A DNA stretch of 11,064 bases, taken from Comamonadaceae bacterium (GTDB lineage: Bacteria; Pseudomonadota; Gammaproteobacteria; Burkholderiales; Burkholderiaceae_C). Below, piece by piece: positions 1 through 7,132 of the stretch. The first letter of the stretch is position 1. Each line of letters starts with the position of its first letter. The translations under genes were made by a program, and so were the position numbers. The notes beneath the pieces are model-generated. The model did no database searches. It had not been told where the DNA came from and saw only the letters and a program-made list of their open reading frames with translations. The stretch covers positions 1 through 11,064 of the forward strand of contig CANJNX010000007.1 of assembly GCA_947475495.1 (NCBI GenBank), in the 5' to 3' direction.

Positions 1-87
1 GGCCGGCTTGCCTTGGTAGCGGCCACCGCGCAGGTGTTGCACAATGGACTGGCGGTCTTGGGCGTAAGCGCTCCGCAAAAAATGTAA
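1..87 (+). CDS. argS: Arginyl-tRNA synthetase, C-terminal end (partial)
   Basis: The first 28 codons in frame 1 read as the C-terminus of a class I arginyl-tRNA synthetase, which charges tRNA-Arg in the cytoplasm. The end of the protein, with LVAATAQVLHNGLAVLGV followed by a short tail ending QKM and a TAA stop at 85-87, matches the C-terminal anticodon-binding helix of ArgS as I know it from Burkholderiales (typically a run resembling L-V-AT--VL-NGL-LLGV). The 5' part lies outside the window, so no catalytic motifs are visible. The call rests on this short tail plus the neighbours: argS followed by a SPOR protein and dsbA is a familiar order in Comamonadaceae. The next gene starts 15 bases later, so the two are probably co-transcribed. 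Confidence 0.8.
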   Translation, partial: GRLALVAATAQVLHNGLAVLGVSAPQKM

Positions 88-102
88 CAGGGGAATCAAA
101 CG

Positions 103-741
103 ATGCACAAACAACACGGCGGCACGATTTTGGGATTTATTTTGGGCTTGGTCACTGGCTTGGCCGTTGCCTTGGGTGTGGCGGTGTACGTCACCAAAGT
201 GCCCTTGCCTTTTTTGAGCAAAGGCCAAACCCGCAGCGCAGACCAAAATGAATCGGAAACCAAGAAAAACAAAGACTGGGATCCCAACGCGCTGATCGCC
301 AACAAACCCGCGCCCAAAACCCCTGCTGAGCCCGATCCCGCAAGCGCTTCCGAGCCTGCAGCCAAAGCGCCCCTGCCCGTTCCCGCCGAAACCCGCCCTG
401 ACACCAAGCCCGCAGCAGCAGCCACCCCAGAAGCCAAGGCCGCGACCAGCGCCGACCCCATAGGCGCTTTGGCAAAAGCCAAAACCGCTGCGCCTGAGGC
501 GCCTCAAATTAGCTTCTATGTGCAAGTCGGGGCTTTTCGAACACCCGATGACGCAGAGCGCCACCGTGCCAAACTCGCCTTGAAGGGCGTGGACGCCAAA
601 ATCACCGAGCGCGAACTCTCAGGCCGCCCGGTCTACCGCGCCCGGGTGGGTCCGTTTGAGAGATTGGAAGACGCTGAAAGCGCCAAAGACAAAATGGACA
701 AACTCGGAATTGAAACGGCTTTGGTCAAAGTCCAACGCTAA
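103..741 (+). CDS. SPOR-domain membrane protein (FtsN-like architecture)
   Basis: A 212-residue bitopic inner-membrane protein. Residues 1-7 are short and cytoplasmic, residues about 8-30 form one glycine-rich transmembrane helix, residues about 40-132 are a Pro/Ala/Lys-rich periplasmic linker, and residues about 135-211 form a SPOR domain (starts ISFYVQVGAF, ends with the typical YRARVGPF and ALVKVQR strands). SPOR domains bind denuded, amidase-processed peptidoglycan at the division septum. The N-in/C-out layout is that of FtsN, but the protein is short and no FtsN essential-domain helix can be recognised, so FtsN identity is not claimed. The start is supported by a good ribosome site, AGGGGAA at 89-95, seven bases before ATG. 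It sits between argS and dsbA, likely in one transcript. A division or septal-wall role is inference from the domain. Confidence 0.88.
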   Translation: MHKQHGGTILGFILGLVTGLAVALGVAVYVTKVPLPFLSKGQTRSADQNESETKKNKDWDPNALIANKPAPKTPAEPDPASASEPAAKAPLPVPAETRPDTKPAAAATPEAKAATSADPIGALAKAKTAAPEAPQISFYVQVGAFRTPDDAERHRAKLALKGVDAKITERELSGRPVYRARVGPFERLEDAESAKDKMDKLGIETALVKVQR

Positions 742-784
742 ATTTTTTGAACCCACTGAACTTACCCGCATTTTGGAAACGACC

Positions 785-1438
785 ATGACCCTCCGCCGCC
801 GTACTTTTTCTCAGGCTGCCGCTGCAGTAGCGGCAACCGCCGTTGTGCCCCGCCTTGCCAACGCCCAACTTAAGGGCCCTGTGGCAGGAACAGACTACCA
901 AGTTTTAGAAACCCGCGCCAGCGTGGAAGCCCCGGCTGGAAAAATCGAAGTGGTGGAGTTTTTTTGGTACAGCTGCCCCCATTGCAACTCTTTTGAACCT
1001 ACCCTGAACCAGTGGGTTAAAAAACTCCCCAAAGACATTGCGTTTCGACGCGTTCCGATTGCATTCAACGACACCTTTGTGCCCCAGCAACGGCTTTACT
1101 ACACCTTAGAGGCCATGGGTTTGCTCGACAAATTGCACGCCAAAGTCTTTGCAGCGATTCACGTCGAAAAAAACAAACTCGCAAGCGGTGAAGCGATTGT
1201 GGAGTGGGTCGGGAAAAACGGCGTTAACCAAGCGAAGTTTTTGGCGCAATACAACGGCTTTGGTGTGGTCACCAAAGCGCAGCGGGCCTCTCAGCTCCAA
1301 AACGCCTACAAAGTCGAAGGCGTCCCTGCCCTTGGCGTTGCCGGTCGGTTTTACACCGATGGCAGCATGGCCCAAAGCATGGAGCGTGCGCTGCAAGTGG
1401 TAGACGCTTTAACCACAGCCATTCGCGCCAAAAAGTAA
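785..1438 (+). CDS. dsbA: Thiol:disulfide interchange protein DsbA/DsbL
   Basis: A 217-residue thioredoxin-fold oxidoreductase that introduces disulfides into exported proteins in the periplasm and is normally re-oxidised by DsbB. The active site CPHC is at residues 64-67, with the EFFWYSCPHC context expected of DsbA; the conserved cis-proline loop is EGVPA, with Pro at 181. The inserted helical domain lies between. The N-terminus, MTLRRRTFSQ, then an Ala/Val-rich stretch and a signal peptidase site ANA-Q at about 27/28, fits a twin-arginine (Tat) signal (R-R-x-F) rather than a plain Sec signal. The start at 785 is chosen over a longer frame open from 656 because it begins exactly at this signal; GGAA lies about 6 bases upstream. 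It follows the SPOR gene by 43 bases and is followed by lptA, which is unusual. DsbC-like isomerase is unlikely given length and the CPHC motif. Confidence 0.93.
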   Translation: MTLRRRTFSQAAAAVAATAVVPRLANAQLKGPVAGTDYQVLETRASVEAPAGKIEVVEFFWYSCPHCNSFEPTLNQWVKKLPKDIAFRRVPIAFNDTFVPQQRLYYTLEAMGLLDKLHAKVFAAIHVEKNKLASGEAIVEWVGKNGVNQAKFLAQYNGFGVVTKAQRASQLQNAYKVEGVPALGVAGRFYTDGSMAQSMERALQVVDALTTAIRAKK

Positions 1439-1448
1439 ATACTTCGCG

Positions 1449-1464
1449 CCCGGGAGCCCGGGGG
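1449..1464 (+). repeat. Small GC hairpin between dsbA and lptA
   Basis: Two CCCGGG words separated by AG can fold into a five-pair GC stem with a four-base loop just after the dsbA stop. There is no T-run after it on either strand, so it is not a standard intrinsic terminator. It could slow or protect the dsbA transcript, but may have no function. Confidence 0.3.
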
Positions 1465-1478
1465 TAAAAAGCCCTCGC

Positions 1479-1484
1479 TACAAT
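1479..1484 (+). promoter_or_regulatory. Possible -10 element of an lptA promoter
   Basis: TACAAT matches the sigma-70 -10 consensus in five of six bases and would place a transcription start near 1491, about 29 bases before the lptA start. No good -35 hexamer lies 16-18 bases upstream (the region is the GC hairpin), so this is weak. It is listed because lptA here lacks its normal upstream partners and would need its own promoter or read-through from dsbA. Confidence 0.35.
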
Positions 1485-1519
1485 CGCACAGATATGCTCA
1501 TTGCAAGTTTCGTGCCCTT

Positions 1520-2134
1520 ATGAAAAAACTCCTGAATGCCGTGCTTTTTTGCTTGGCCTGTACTGGCCTGGTGAGTGCCGCATGGGGCGAAAAAGCCGAC
1601 CGCAACAAGCCCTTGAATGTGGAGTCCGATGCCATGCGCTACGACGATCTGCAACAGGTCACGATCTTTTCGGGGCGCGTGTTGATGACCAAAGGCACGA
1701 TTGTGATTCGCGGCGCACAAATTGATGTGCGTGAAGACCCCGAAGGCTACCAGTACGGCCTGGTCACCGGCAGCGCCAAAGACCCCGCATTTTTTCGGCA
1801 AAAACGCGAAGCCATCGAAGAATTTATTGAAGGTGAAGGCAATACCATTATTTACGACGGTAAAGCCGATACGGTGCGATTTATCACCAATGCGCGAATG
1901 CGTCGTTTGCGAGGCGCGACCTTGGCCGATGAAGTAACGGGCGCCAACATTCTTTATGAAAACCTGACTGACAAATTCTTTGTGGCCGGAACCGACGCCT
2001 CTCAAACCAACGCACCCAAGGGCCGGGTTCGTGCCATGCTCACCCCTAAGCCCGACAAAACCAGCCCTGAGCCCGCAGCAACTGGCGGCTTGCCTTTGCG
2101 GCTCACGCCGCAACTTGAAAGCAAGCCGCAGTGA
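1520..2134 (+). CDS. lptA: LPS transport periplasmic protein LptA
   Basis: A 204-residue OstA/LptA-family protein. LptA forms the beta-jellyroll bridge in the periplasm that carries lipopolysaccharide from the inner-membrane LptBFG-C complex to LptD in the outer membrane. Residues 1 to about 23 are a Sec signal peptide (MKKLLNAVLF..., cut near VSA-A or WG-E). Residues about 30-160 carry the OstA_N pattern: PLNVESD, VTIFSGRV, a KGTIVIRG strand, GEGNTIIYDGKADTV and RLRGATLADEVTG, ending with ENLTDKF. Residues 165-204 are a loose basic, Pro-rich tail. Length fits the family. No clear ribosome site precedes ATG 1520, but it starts exactly at the signal peptide. In most proteobacteria lptA follows kdsC and lptC; here it follows dsbA. 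The downstream lptB frame opens at the stop codon, so the two are probably co-transcribed. Confidence 0.93.
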   Translation: MKKLLNAVLFCLACTGLVSAAWGEKADRNKPLNVESDAMRYDDLQQVTIFSGRVLMTKGTIVIRGAQIDVREDPEGYQYGLVTGSAKDPAFFRQKREAIEEFIEGEGNTIIYDGKADTVRFITNARMRRLRGATLADEVTGANILYENLTDKFFVAGTDASQTNAPKGRVRAMLTPKPDKTSPEPAATGGLPLRLTPQLESKPQ

Positions 2135-2211
2135 GGCATGCAGACAGCCTGACCCCGCTGGCATCCGAGTTGCCACCGCCGCACGCGCCGCAAGATTCAA
2201 TGGAAGCACCC

Positions 2212-2973
2212 ATGACGGACCTACCTATTTCCGTAGGACGTTTGGAGGCACGGCACCTGCAAAAGTCCTACGGCAATCGCCAAGTCGTGAAAGACGTTTC
2301 GCTGGCGGTCCAAACGGGTGAAGTGGTCGGTTTGCTCGGGCCCAACGGTGCGGGTAAGACCACGTCTTTTTACATGATTGTGGGCTTGGTGCGTGCCAGT
2401 GCAGGCGAAATCACCATTGATGGCCAAAGCATTGAACACATGCCCATTCACCGCCGTGCGCGCTTAGGCCTGGGGTATTTGCCGCAAGAGATGTCAATCT
2501 TTCGCAAGCTCAATGTCGAAGACAACGTTCGCGCGGTGCTGGAGTTACAACGCGACGACGATGGCAAACCTTTGCAATCCCAAGAAATCGAAATTCGCCT
2601 GACTGGCCTGTTGGAAGACTTGCGGGTCGAACACTTGCGCCAGTCCCCCGCTTTGGCTTTGTCGGGCGGCGAGCGCCGGCGGGTTGAAATTGCCCGCGCG
2701 TTGGCAACTAGGCCGCGTTTTATTTTGTTGGACGAACCCTTTGCCGGCATCGATCCGATTGCAGTGATCGAGATCCAGCGCATCATCAACTTTCTTAAAA
2801 GCCGCAACATCGGCGTGTTAATCACCGACCACAATGTGCGCGAAACCTTAGGCATCTGCGACCATGCGTACATCATCAACGATGGCCATGTGCTTGCGCA
2901 AGGCAGTCCACTTGAGATCGTCAACAACGCTGAGGTGCGGCGCGTGTATCTCGGCGAAAACTTCAAGATGTAG
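2212..2973 (+). CDS. lptB: LPS export ABC transporter ATP-binding protein LptB
   Basis: A 253-residue ABC ATPase that powers lipopolysaccharide extraction from the inner membrane as the cytoplasmic dimer of LptB2FG. All motifs are present: Walker A GPNGAGKTT (43-51), Q-loop LPQE (Gln92), signature LSGGERRR (150-157), Walker B FILLDEP (170-176, catalytic Glu175) and H-loop His207. The FAGIDPIAV, ITDHNVRETL and YLGENF segments are characteristic of LptB rather than of amino-acid (LivF/G) ATPases. Start choice: the frame is open back to GTG 2131 (overlapping the lptA stop), with ATGs at 2200 and 2212. I prefer 2212 because the protein then has normal family length and GGAAG sits five bases upstream; the extra 27 residues are Pro-rich and unlike the family. 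rpoN begins two bases after the stop. Confidence 0.95.
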   Translation: MTDLPISVGRLEARHLQKSYGNRQVVKDVSLAVQTGEVVGLLGPNGAGKTTSFYMIVGLVRASAGEITIDGQSIEHMPIHRRARLGLGYLPQEMSIFRKLNVEDNVRAVLELQRDDDGKPLQSQEIEIRLTGLLEDLRVEHLRQSPALALSGGERRRVEIARALATRPRFILLDEPFAGIDPIAVIEIQRIINFLKSRNIGVLITDHNVRETLGICDHAYIINDGHVLAQGSPLEIVNNAEVRRVYLGENFKM

Positions 2974-2975
2974 GC

Positions 2976-4592
2976 ATGAAACAAGGCCTGTCCCTACGGG
3001 TATCGCAGCATCTGGCTTTAACGCCACAGTTGCAGCAATCGATCCGTTTGCTGCAACTCTCCACCTTAGAACTCAGCCAAGAAATCGAGCAAATGCTCGA
3101 GGCCAACCCATTTTTAGAAGTGGACCACGAGGCTGCTGAACGCGAACAATACGGCTTAGACCAAGCCGATGCTCAGGTGAGCGAGGGCGACCGCCTCTCA
3201 GAGTTTGCGCCTTCTTCGGTGACCGATTACGCCAGCACCACGTCCACCGAAGGCAACAAAGACCAAGAAATCACGCCTTTGAGCGCGGAGATCGGTGGCG
3301 ACGACAGCGTCAACTGGGAAGGCGACGGCACCACGGAGACCGCACCCGACGATGGTGAATGGGGTGGTGAGGCGAAAGCCAAAGCCAATAATTTAGGCGA
3401 TGACGAGGACAAAGACGCCACCGAGTTGGCGCGGGTCCAAGAATCTCTGCAAGCGTTTTTACATCGCCAAGCTTTGCGCTTGCGCTTAAGCGATACCGAC
3501 AGTGCTGCGTTGCGGTTTTTAATTGAGTCGCTCAACGACGATGGCTATTTAGAAGACCCGCTGGAATCCCTGGCATCGGGTTTGGCAGGCGACGACTGGG
3601 AACAACAAGAAGACTTGGTGCACCACTTCACCGTGGCACTGGGCTTGTTGCAAAGTCTAGATCCGGTGGGTGTGGGTGCGCGTGATTTGGGTGAATGCCT
3701 GCGAATCCAACTCCAAGCCCAAATTGCCGACCTTGCAGAAACGGACACCGACAACCCTGAGATCGCAACCCACGCTGAGATGCTTGCGGTGGGCTTGCGC
3801 ATCTGCCAGCAGCCCATGGAATTGCTGGCGCGGCGCGATATCAAGCGCCTGGTTCAGCTCAGCGTTGGCAGCGACGCCTTGGTTCGCGAAGCGATTGCTT
3901 GGATTGCCCGCTTAGAGCCCAAACCCGGGCGGCGTTTTGTAGACGTCGAGCGCAATATCGTGGTTCCTGATGTTTTGGTGACTGCAATCAACAAAGCCGG
4001 TGCCACACCGAAGTTCAAGGTGCAGCTGAACCCCGATGTGATGCCACGCCTGCGGGTGCATGACATTTACGCCAATGTGTTGCGCAACCACAAAGCCAGC
4101 TCCAGCCACGCAGGGCTTCAGCAACGCCTGCAAGAAGCCCGCTGGTTTATCAAAAATATTCAGCAGCGCTTTGACACAATCTTGCGCGTAAGCACCGCCG
4201 TCGTGGAACGGCAAAAAAGTTTCTTTACCCACGGCGAGCTGGCCATGCGCCCCTTGGTTTTGCGGGAAATTGCTGAAGAGCTTGGCTTGCACGAGTCCAC
4301 CATCAGCCGCGTGACCACCGCCAAATACATGGCCACACCATTTGGTACCTTTGAGCTGAAATACTTTTTCGGCTCAGGCTTGGGCACCGAATCTGGCGGC
4401 AGCGCGTCCAGCACCGCCGTTCGCGCTTTGATCAAACAATTTATCAGCGCCGAGAGCGCCAAAAAACCGCTGAGCGACAACCAGCTTTCTGAGATGCTCA
4501 AAGAGCAAGGCATTGAATGCGCCCGCCGCACCGTTGCCAAATACCGCGAAGGCCTGAAAATCGCCCCCGCCACTTTGCGAAAAGCCCTTTAA
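2976..4592 (+). CDS. rpoN: RNA polymerase sigma-54 factor RpoN
   Basis: A complete sigma-54 of 538 residues, the factor that directs RNA polymerase to -24/-12 promoters and needs AAA+ activators to open DNA. Region I (1 to about 50) is the Gln/Leu-rich activator-response segment (QHLALTPQLQQSIRLLQLS). Region II (about 50-150) is a long acidic, low-complexity linker rich in Asp, Glu and Gly. The core-binding domain covers about 150-370. The helix-turn-helix is at about 427-447 (LREIAEELGLHESTISRVT), and the RpoN box ARRTVAKYRE at 516-525 is the exact consensus. ATG 2976 lies two bases after the lptB stop, so translational coupling is likely; no strong ribosome site is seen. lptB-rpoN linkage is widely conserved, but the usual next genes hpf and ptsN do not follow here. 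No activator or convincing -24/-12 promoter lies in the window. Confidence 0.97.
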   Translation: MKQGLSLRVSQHLALTPQLQQSIRLLQLSTLELSQEIEQMLEANPFLEVDHEAAEREQYGLDQADAQVSEGDRLSEFAPSSVTDYASTTSTEGNKDQEITPLSAEIGGDDSVNWEGDGTTETAPDDGEWGGEAKAKANNLGDDEDKDATELARVQESLQAFLHRQALRLRLSDTDSAALRFLIESLNDDGYLEDPLESLASGLAGDDWEQQEDLVHHFTVALGLLQSLDPVGVGARDLGECLRIQLQAQIADLAETDTDNPEIATHAEMLAVGLRICQQPMELLARRDIKRLVQLSVGSDALVREAIAWIARLEPKPGRRFVDVERNIVVPDVLVTAINKAGATPKFKVQLNPDVMPRLRVHDIYANVLRNHKASSSHAGLQQRLQEARWFIKNIQQRFDTILRVSTAVVERQKSFFTHGELAMRPLVLREIAEELGLHESTISRVTTAKYMATPFGTFELKYFFGSGLGTESGGSASSTAVRALIKQFISAESAKKPLSDNQLSEMLKEQGIECARRTVAKYREGLKIAPATLRKAL

Positions 4593-4627
4593 TTTTTCCA
4601 TTTGCTTTTCTTGCAAGCCCTGTTTCC

Positions 4628-5890
4628 ATGAACCAACTTCACATTTTTCTTCCCTGCGCCGCGGGGGTAGAAGACTACTTGGCCGCTGAGGCCCAGGCCA
4701 TTACCAGCTTGCCCGATCAGGCGATTCAAAAATGGCGCGGTGGTGTGCTGATCCATGGTTCCTGGCGGGCGATGTTGCTTTTGAACCTGCACTGCCGTCT
4801 CGCGCAACGGGTGTTGGTCCAACTCTCACACACGCCGTACCGCAGCGAGCAAGACCTGTACCGCGCAGCCAGCGAAGTGGCTTGGGAAATTTGGTTCACC
4901 CCAAAGCAAAGCATCAAAGTTGAAGTGACAGCGCAACACAGCCCTTTAACCTCTTTGAACTTTGCTGCACTCAAAATCAAAGACGCGGTGTGCGATCGTT
5001 TTCGGGAAAAAGCCCACGGCGTGCGCCCCGATGTCAACACCCAGTGGCCCGATGTTCGCATCTACGCCCACCTCACCACCGACAGCTGCTCGCTGTATAT
5101 AGACACCTCGGGCGAGCCCCTGTTTAAACGCGGTTGGCGTGAAGACAAGGGCGACGCGCCACTCAAAGAAACCCTTGCTGCGGCAATGATTGCCGCCAGC
5201 GGTTGGGCTGCGGGCGAGGGCGACCTTCAGCCCCTGTACGACCCCTGCTGCGGCAGTGGGACCATTGCCATTGAAGCTGCACAAATCGCATGCAATATCG
5301 CCCCGGGCAGCATGCGCCACTTTGCGTTCGAGAAGTTTTTACCTTTTCAGGCCCATGTGTGGACCGCCATCAAAACCGAAGCGGCAGATGCCATCGTCAA
5401 GCCCGAACCCGGTCAAAAGGCTTTGATTTACGGCAGCGATGTCTCTCACCGCATGGTGGACTTTGCCCAGCGCAACGCCGAGCGCGCAGGCGTGGCCGAC
5501 GTGATCGAATTTCGCGGCGGTGACGCGCTGCAACGCATGCCGCCGATTGACGGCGGTGGTGTCATGCTCTTGAACCCACCCTACGGCGAGCGGATTGCGG
5601 TTGCGGGTGTGGCCGGTGAATCGGCCGCACGTTTTGGCGCCCGGGAGTTGGCGCACACCGACGATGGCGGCGAGTTTTTTAGCCAACTCGCCAGCCACTG
5701 GAAAAAGAACTTCAGCGGTTGGAGCGCCTGGATGCTCACGCCCGACCTCAAACTCCCCGGAAAAATGCGCCTGAAAGAATCACGCCGCGTTCCGATGTGG
5801 AACGGCCCGATCGAGTGCCGCTTGTTTCGCTTTGACATGGTCGCCGGACGCATGGCCAAACCGCCTGCAGCAACTTCAGCCGATGTCTGA
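4628..5890 (+). CDS. THUMP-domain class I SAM-dependent RNA methyltransferase, RlmL-like
   Basis: A 420-residue cytoplasmic methyltransferase. The N-terminal half (about 1-160) is the ferredoxin-like/THUMP RNA-binding part; the C-terminal half is a Rossmann methyltransferase with SAM motif YDPCCGSGTIAIEA (204-217) and the amino-methylating motif NPPYGER (316-322). This is the layout of the RlmL half of E. coli RlmKL, which makes m2G2445 in 23S rRNA; the RlmK half is absent, as is normal for many betaproteobacteria. A tRNA m2G enzyme (Trm14/TrmN type) shares the same fold, so the substrate is inferred. Start 4628 (MNQLHIFLPCAAGVEDYLA) is chosen because the family begins at this strand; the frame is open further up into rpoN but that part has no homologous look. 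It follows rpoN by 35 bases and overlaps the PIN gene by eight bases. Confidence 0.88.
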   Translation: MNQLHIFLPCAAGVEDYLAAEAQAITSLPDQAIQKWRGGVLIHGSWRAMLLLNLHCRLAQRVLVQLSHTPYRSEQDLYRAASEVAWEIWFTPKQSIKVEVTAQHSPLTSLNFAALKIKDAVCDRFREKAHGVRPDVNTQWPDVRIYAHLTTDSCSLYIDTSGEPLFKRGWREDKGDAPLKETLAAAMIAASGWAAGEGDLQPLYDPCCGSGTIAIEAAQIACNIAPGSMRHFAFEKFLPFQAHVWTAIKTEAADAIVKPEPGQKALIYGSDVSHRMVDFAQRNAERAGVADVIEFRGGDALQRMPPIDGGGVMLLNPPYGERIAVAGVAGESAARFGARELAHTDDGGEFFSQLASHWKKNFSGWSAWMLTPDLKLPGKMRLKESRRVPMWNGPIECRLFRFDMVAGRMAKPPAATSADV

Positions 5891-6320
5891 GCCTGTTTCT
5901 GCAGTCTTAGACACCAACATTGTTTTAGACCTGTTCCTCTTCAGAGATACCGAAACCCAGGCGCTCAGTGACGCCCTGTCCCAATCCAAGCTTGTGTGGT
6001 TAGCGACTGCGGCGATGCGCGAAGAATTAGCGCGTGTTTTGGCGTATCCAAAAATAGCCAAGCGCATGGCGTTTTATGCGCTTGCTGCCGAAGACATTTT
6101 GAAGAAGTTTGATGCTGGTTCTCGCATCGTGGACGTTCCAATCAAAGCCAATGCCACGTGCAAAGATCCTGACGACCAAAAGTTCATTGACCTGGCAGTA
6201 GCACACGGCGCCATCTTGCTAAGCAAAGACCATGCGGTGCTGTGCATGGCCAAACGACTACGTGTTTTAGGTGTTGCCTATACCGGGCCTGCTGGCACCT
6301 TCACAAGCTCGGGGTGTTAA
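5883..6320 (+). CDS. PIN-family putative toxin (COG1569-like RNase)
   Basis: A 145-residue single PIN domain, the fold of Mg2+-dependent ribonucleases such as VapC. Acidic residues fit a PIN active site: Asp10 in AVLDTNIVLD, Glu47/48 in MREELARVL, Asp95/97/98 and Asp103 in CKDPDDQKFIDLA, and Asp116 in LLSKD. The CKDPDDxKF-LA pattern is typical of the 'putative toxin-antitoxin system toxin component, PIN family' group (TIGR00305/COG1569). ATG 5883 overlaps the end of the methyltransferase (ATGTCTGA), which suggests translational coupling; the frame is open to 5832 but the PIN fold starts at about residue 6 from this ATG. No small antitoxin gene is visible on either side, so it is an orphan here and may have a housekeeping RNA role. 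Its stop overlaps that of the convergent oxygenase gene. Confidence 0.85.
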   Translation: MSEPVSAVLDTNIVLDLFLFRDTETQALSDALSQSKLVWLATAAMREELARVLAYPKIAKRMAFYALAAEDILKKFDAGSRIVDVPIKANATCKDPDDQKFIDLAVAHGAILLSKDHAVLCMAKRLRVLGVAYTGPAGTFTSSGC

Positions 6321-7105
6321 CCCACACGCCCATAAAAGCCCAATCGCTCCGCATCACTGAACATCACATCTGGTTTTTCGTAATAGGAAAAAACGGCAAT
6401 GAATCGCTCTACGCGACCCTCAACCGGCGTCACCCTATGGGCCGTGTTTTTCCCGCGAAATACATTGAGTGTTCCTGCATGAAGCCCAATGCGTTGGACC
6501 TGCGGGTCTCTTCCTTCTATGAGTGCTGCCACACCAGCGTAGTTCGGGTCGTTGGCAGAGCGCAGGTCCGTGCGGTACTCAAACTCACCCCCCATTTCAG
6601 GCGCTTGTAACAGCAAGGTGGTGGTGAACTCCGAGCGATCAAAGTGCCAATTGAGCGCTTCGCCAGCGCGGTAGGCCATGACATTCACGCTGGCCAGCGG
6701 GTCTTGCATCACATGCAACTCGGGCTTGCCCATGGTGGCGGCAAGAAAGCGGGCAAAGGGCGGGTATTGGTAAATGGACAACACCAAACTGTCCGAGATT
6801 TGATCGGCGCACAGGGTGTGGTTGATGGTCTCTACTTTGCGTAACGCGGGATGGTTAGGTTCAAGGCCAGGAATGTCGGGCTGGAAATAAATGTTGTGAA
6901 GGCGCTTGTGCGTATACGCGCGGGTGTCCATCACCGGCTTGATCTGGGCGACCAGTTTTTGGACGGCGTCTGGCCTCACAAATCCCTCTAAATTAAACAT
7001 GCCCTGGGCTTCGAGTTCGGACACGGCCTGCGCGACCATGGCCTGCCACGCTTTGCTGCCTTCTTTGTCTAAGGGATAGCGGTCCAGGTCAAGAATATTT
7101 TTCAT
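6317..7105 (-). CDS. 2-oxoglutarate/Fe(II) dioxygenase, BesD/HalD-like (HxD type)
   Basis: A 262-residue cupin-fold non-haem iron oxygenase. The iron ligands are visible: His154-x-Asp156 in LNWHFDRSEF and distal His223 in TAHRVTPVEG; Arg234 (or Arg231) is placed to bind the 2-oxoglutarate carboxylate. From memory, the context (NVMAYRAGEALNWHFDRSEF, TTTLLLQAPEMGGEFEYR) resembles the BesD/HalD free-amino-acid halogenase family. Halogenases of that kind replace the Asp by Gly to hold chloride; here the Asp is kept, so hydroxylation is the expected chemistry. The substrate cannot be read from the sequence; a free amino acid is inference. Start 7105 is chosen because GGAGAGA lies five bases upstream; a longer frame from GTG 7159 would run through the promoter. 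No carrier-protein, NRPS or other biosynthetic gene is adjacent. It is divergent from a LysR regulator, its probable controller. Confidence 0.8.
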   Translation of the reverse strand: MKNILDLDRYPLDKEGSKAWQAMVAQAVSELEAQGMFNLEGFVRPDAVQKLVAQIKPVMDTRAYTHKRLHNIYFQPDIPGLEPNHPALRKVETINHTLCADQISDSLVLSIYQYPPFARFLAATMGKPELHVMQDPLASVNVMAYRAGEALNWHFDRSEFTTTLLLQAPEMGGEFEYRTDLRSANDPNYAGVAALIEGRDPQVQRIGLHAGTLNVFRGKNTAHRVTPVEGRVERFIAVFSYYEKPDVMFSDAERLGFYGRVG

Positions 7106-7132
7106 TGGTGTCTCTCCAAATAGGGATTCTTC

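Noticed and set aside
1478..2209. Long open frame on the minus strand opposite lptA (243 codons)
   Set aside because: It is the shadow of lptA's codon bias; no domain, no ribosome site, and lptA on the other strand is certain.
2131..2211. LptB N-terminal extension from GTG 2131
   Set aside because: The extra residues are Pro-rich with no family match; normal LptB length is reached from ATG 2212.
3634..3649. TGGCAC-N5-TTG resembling a sigma-54 -24/-12 promoter
   Set aside because: The essential GC of the -12 element is GT, and the site is inside the rpoN coding region with no gene starting just after it.
4560..4620. Terminator after rpoN (A-rich/T-rich stretch with AAAGCCCTTT)
   Set aside because: The possible stem is only four pairs with a two-base centre; the T-run is not preceded by a stable GC stem.
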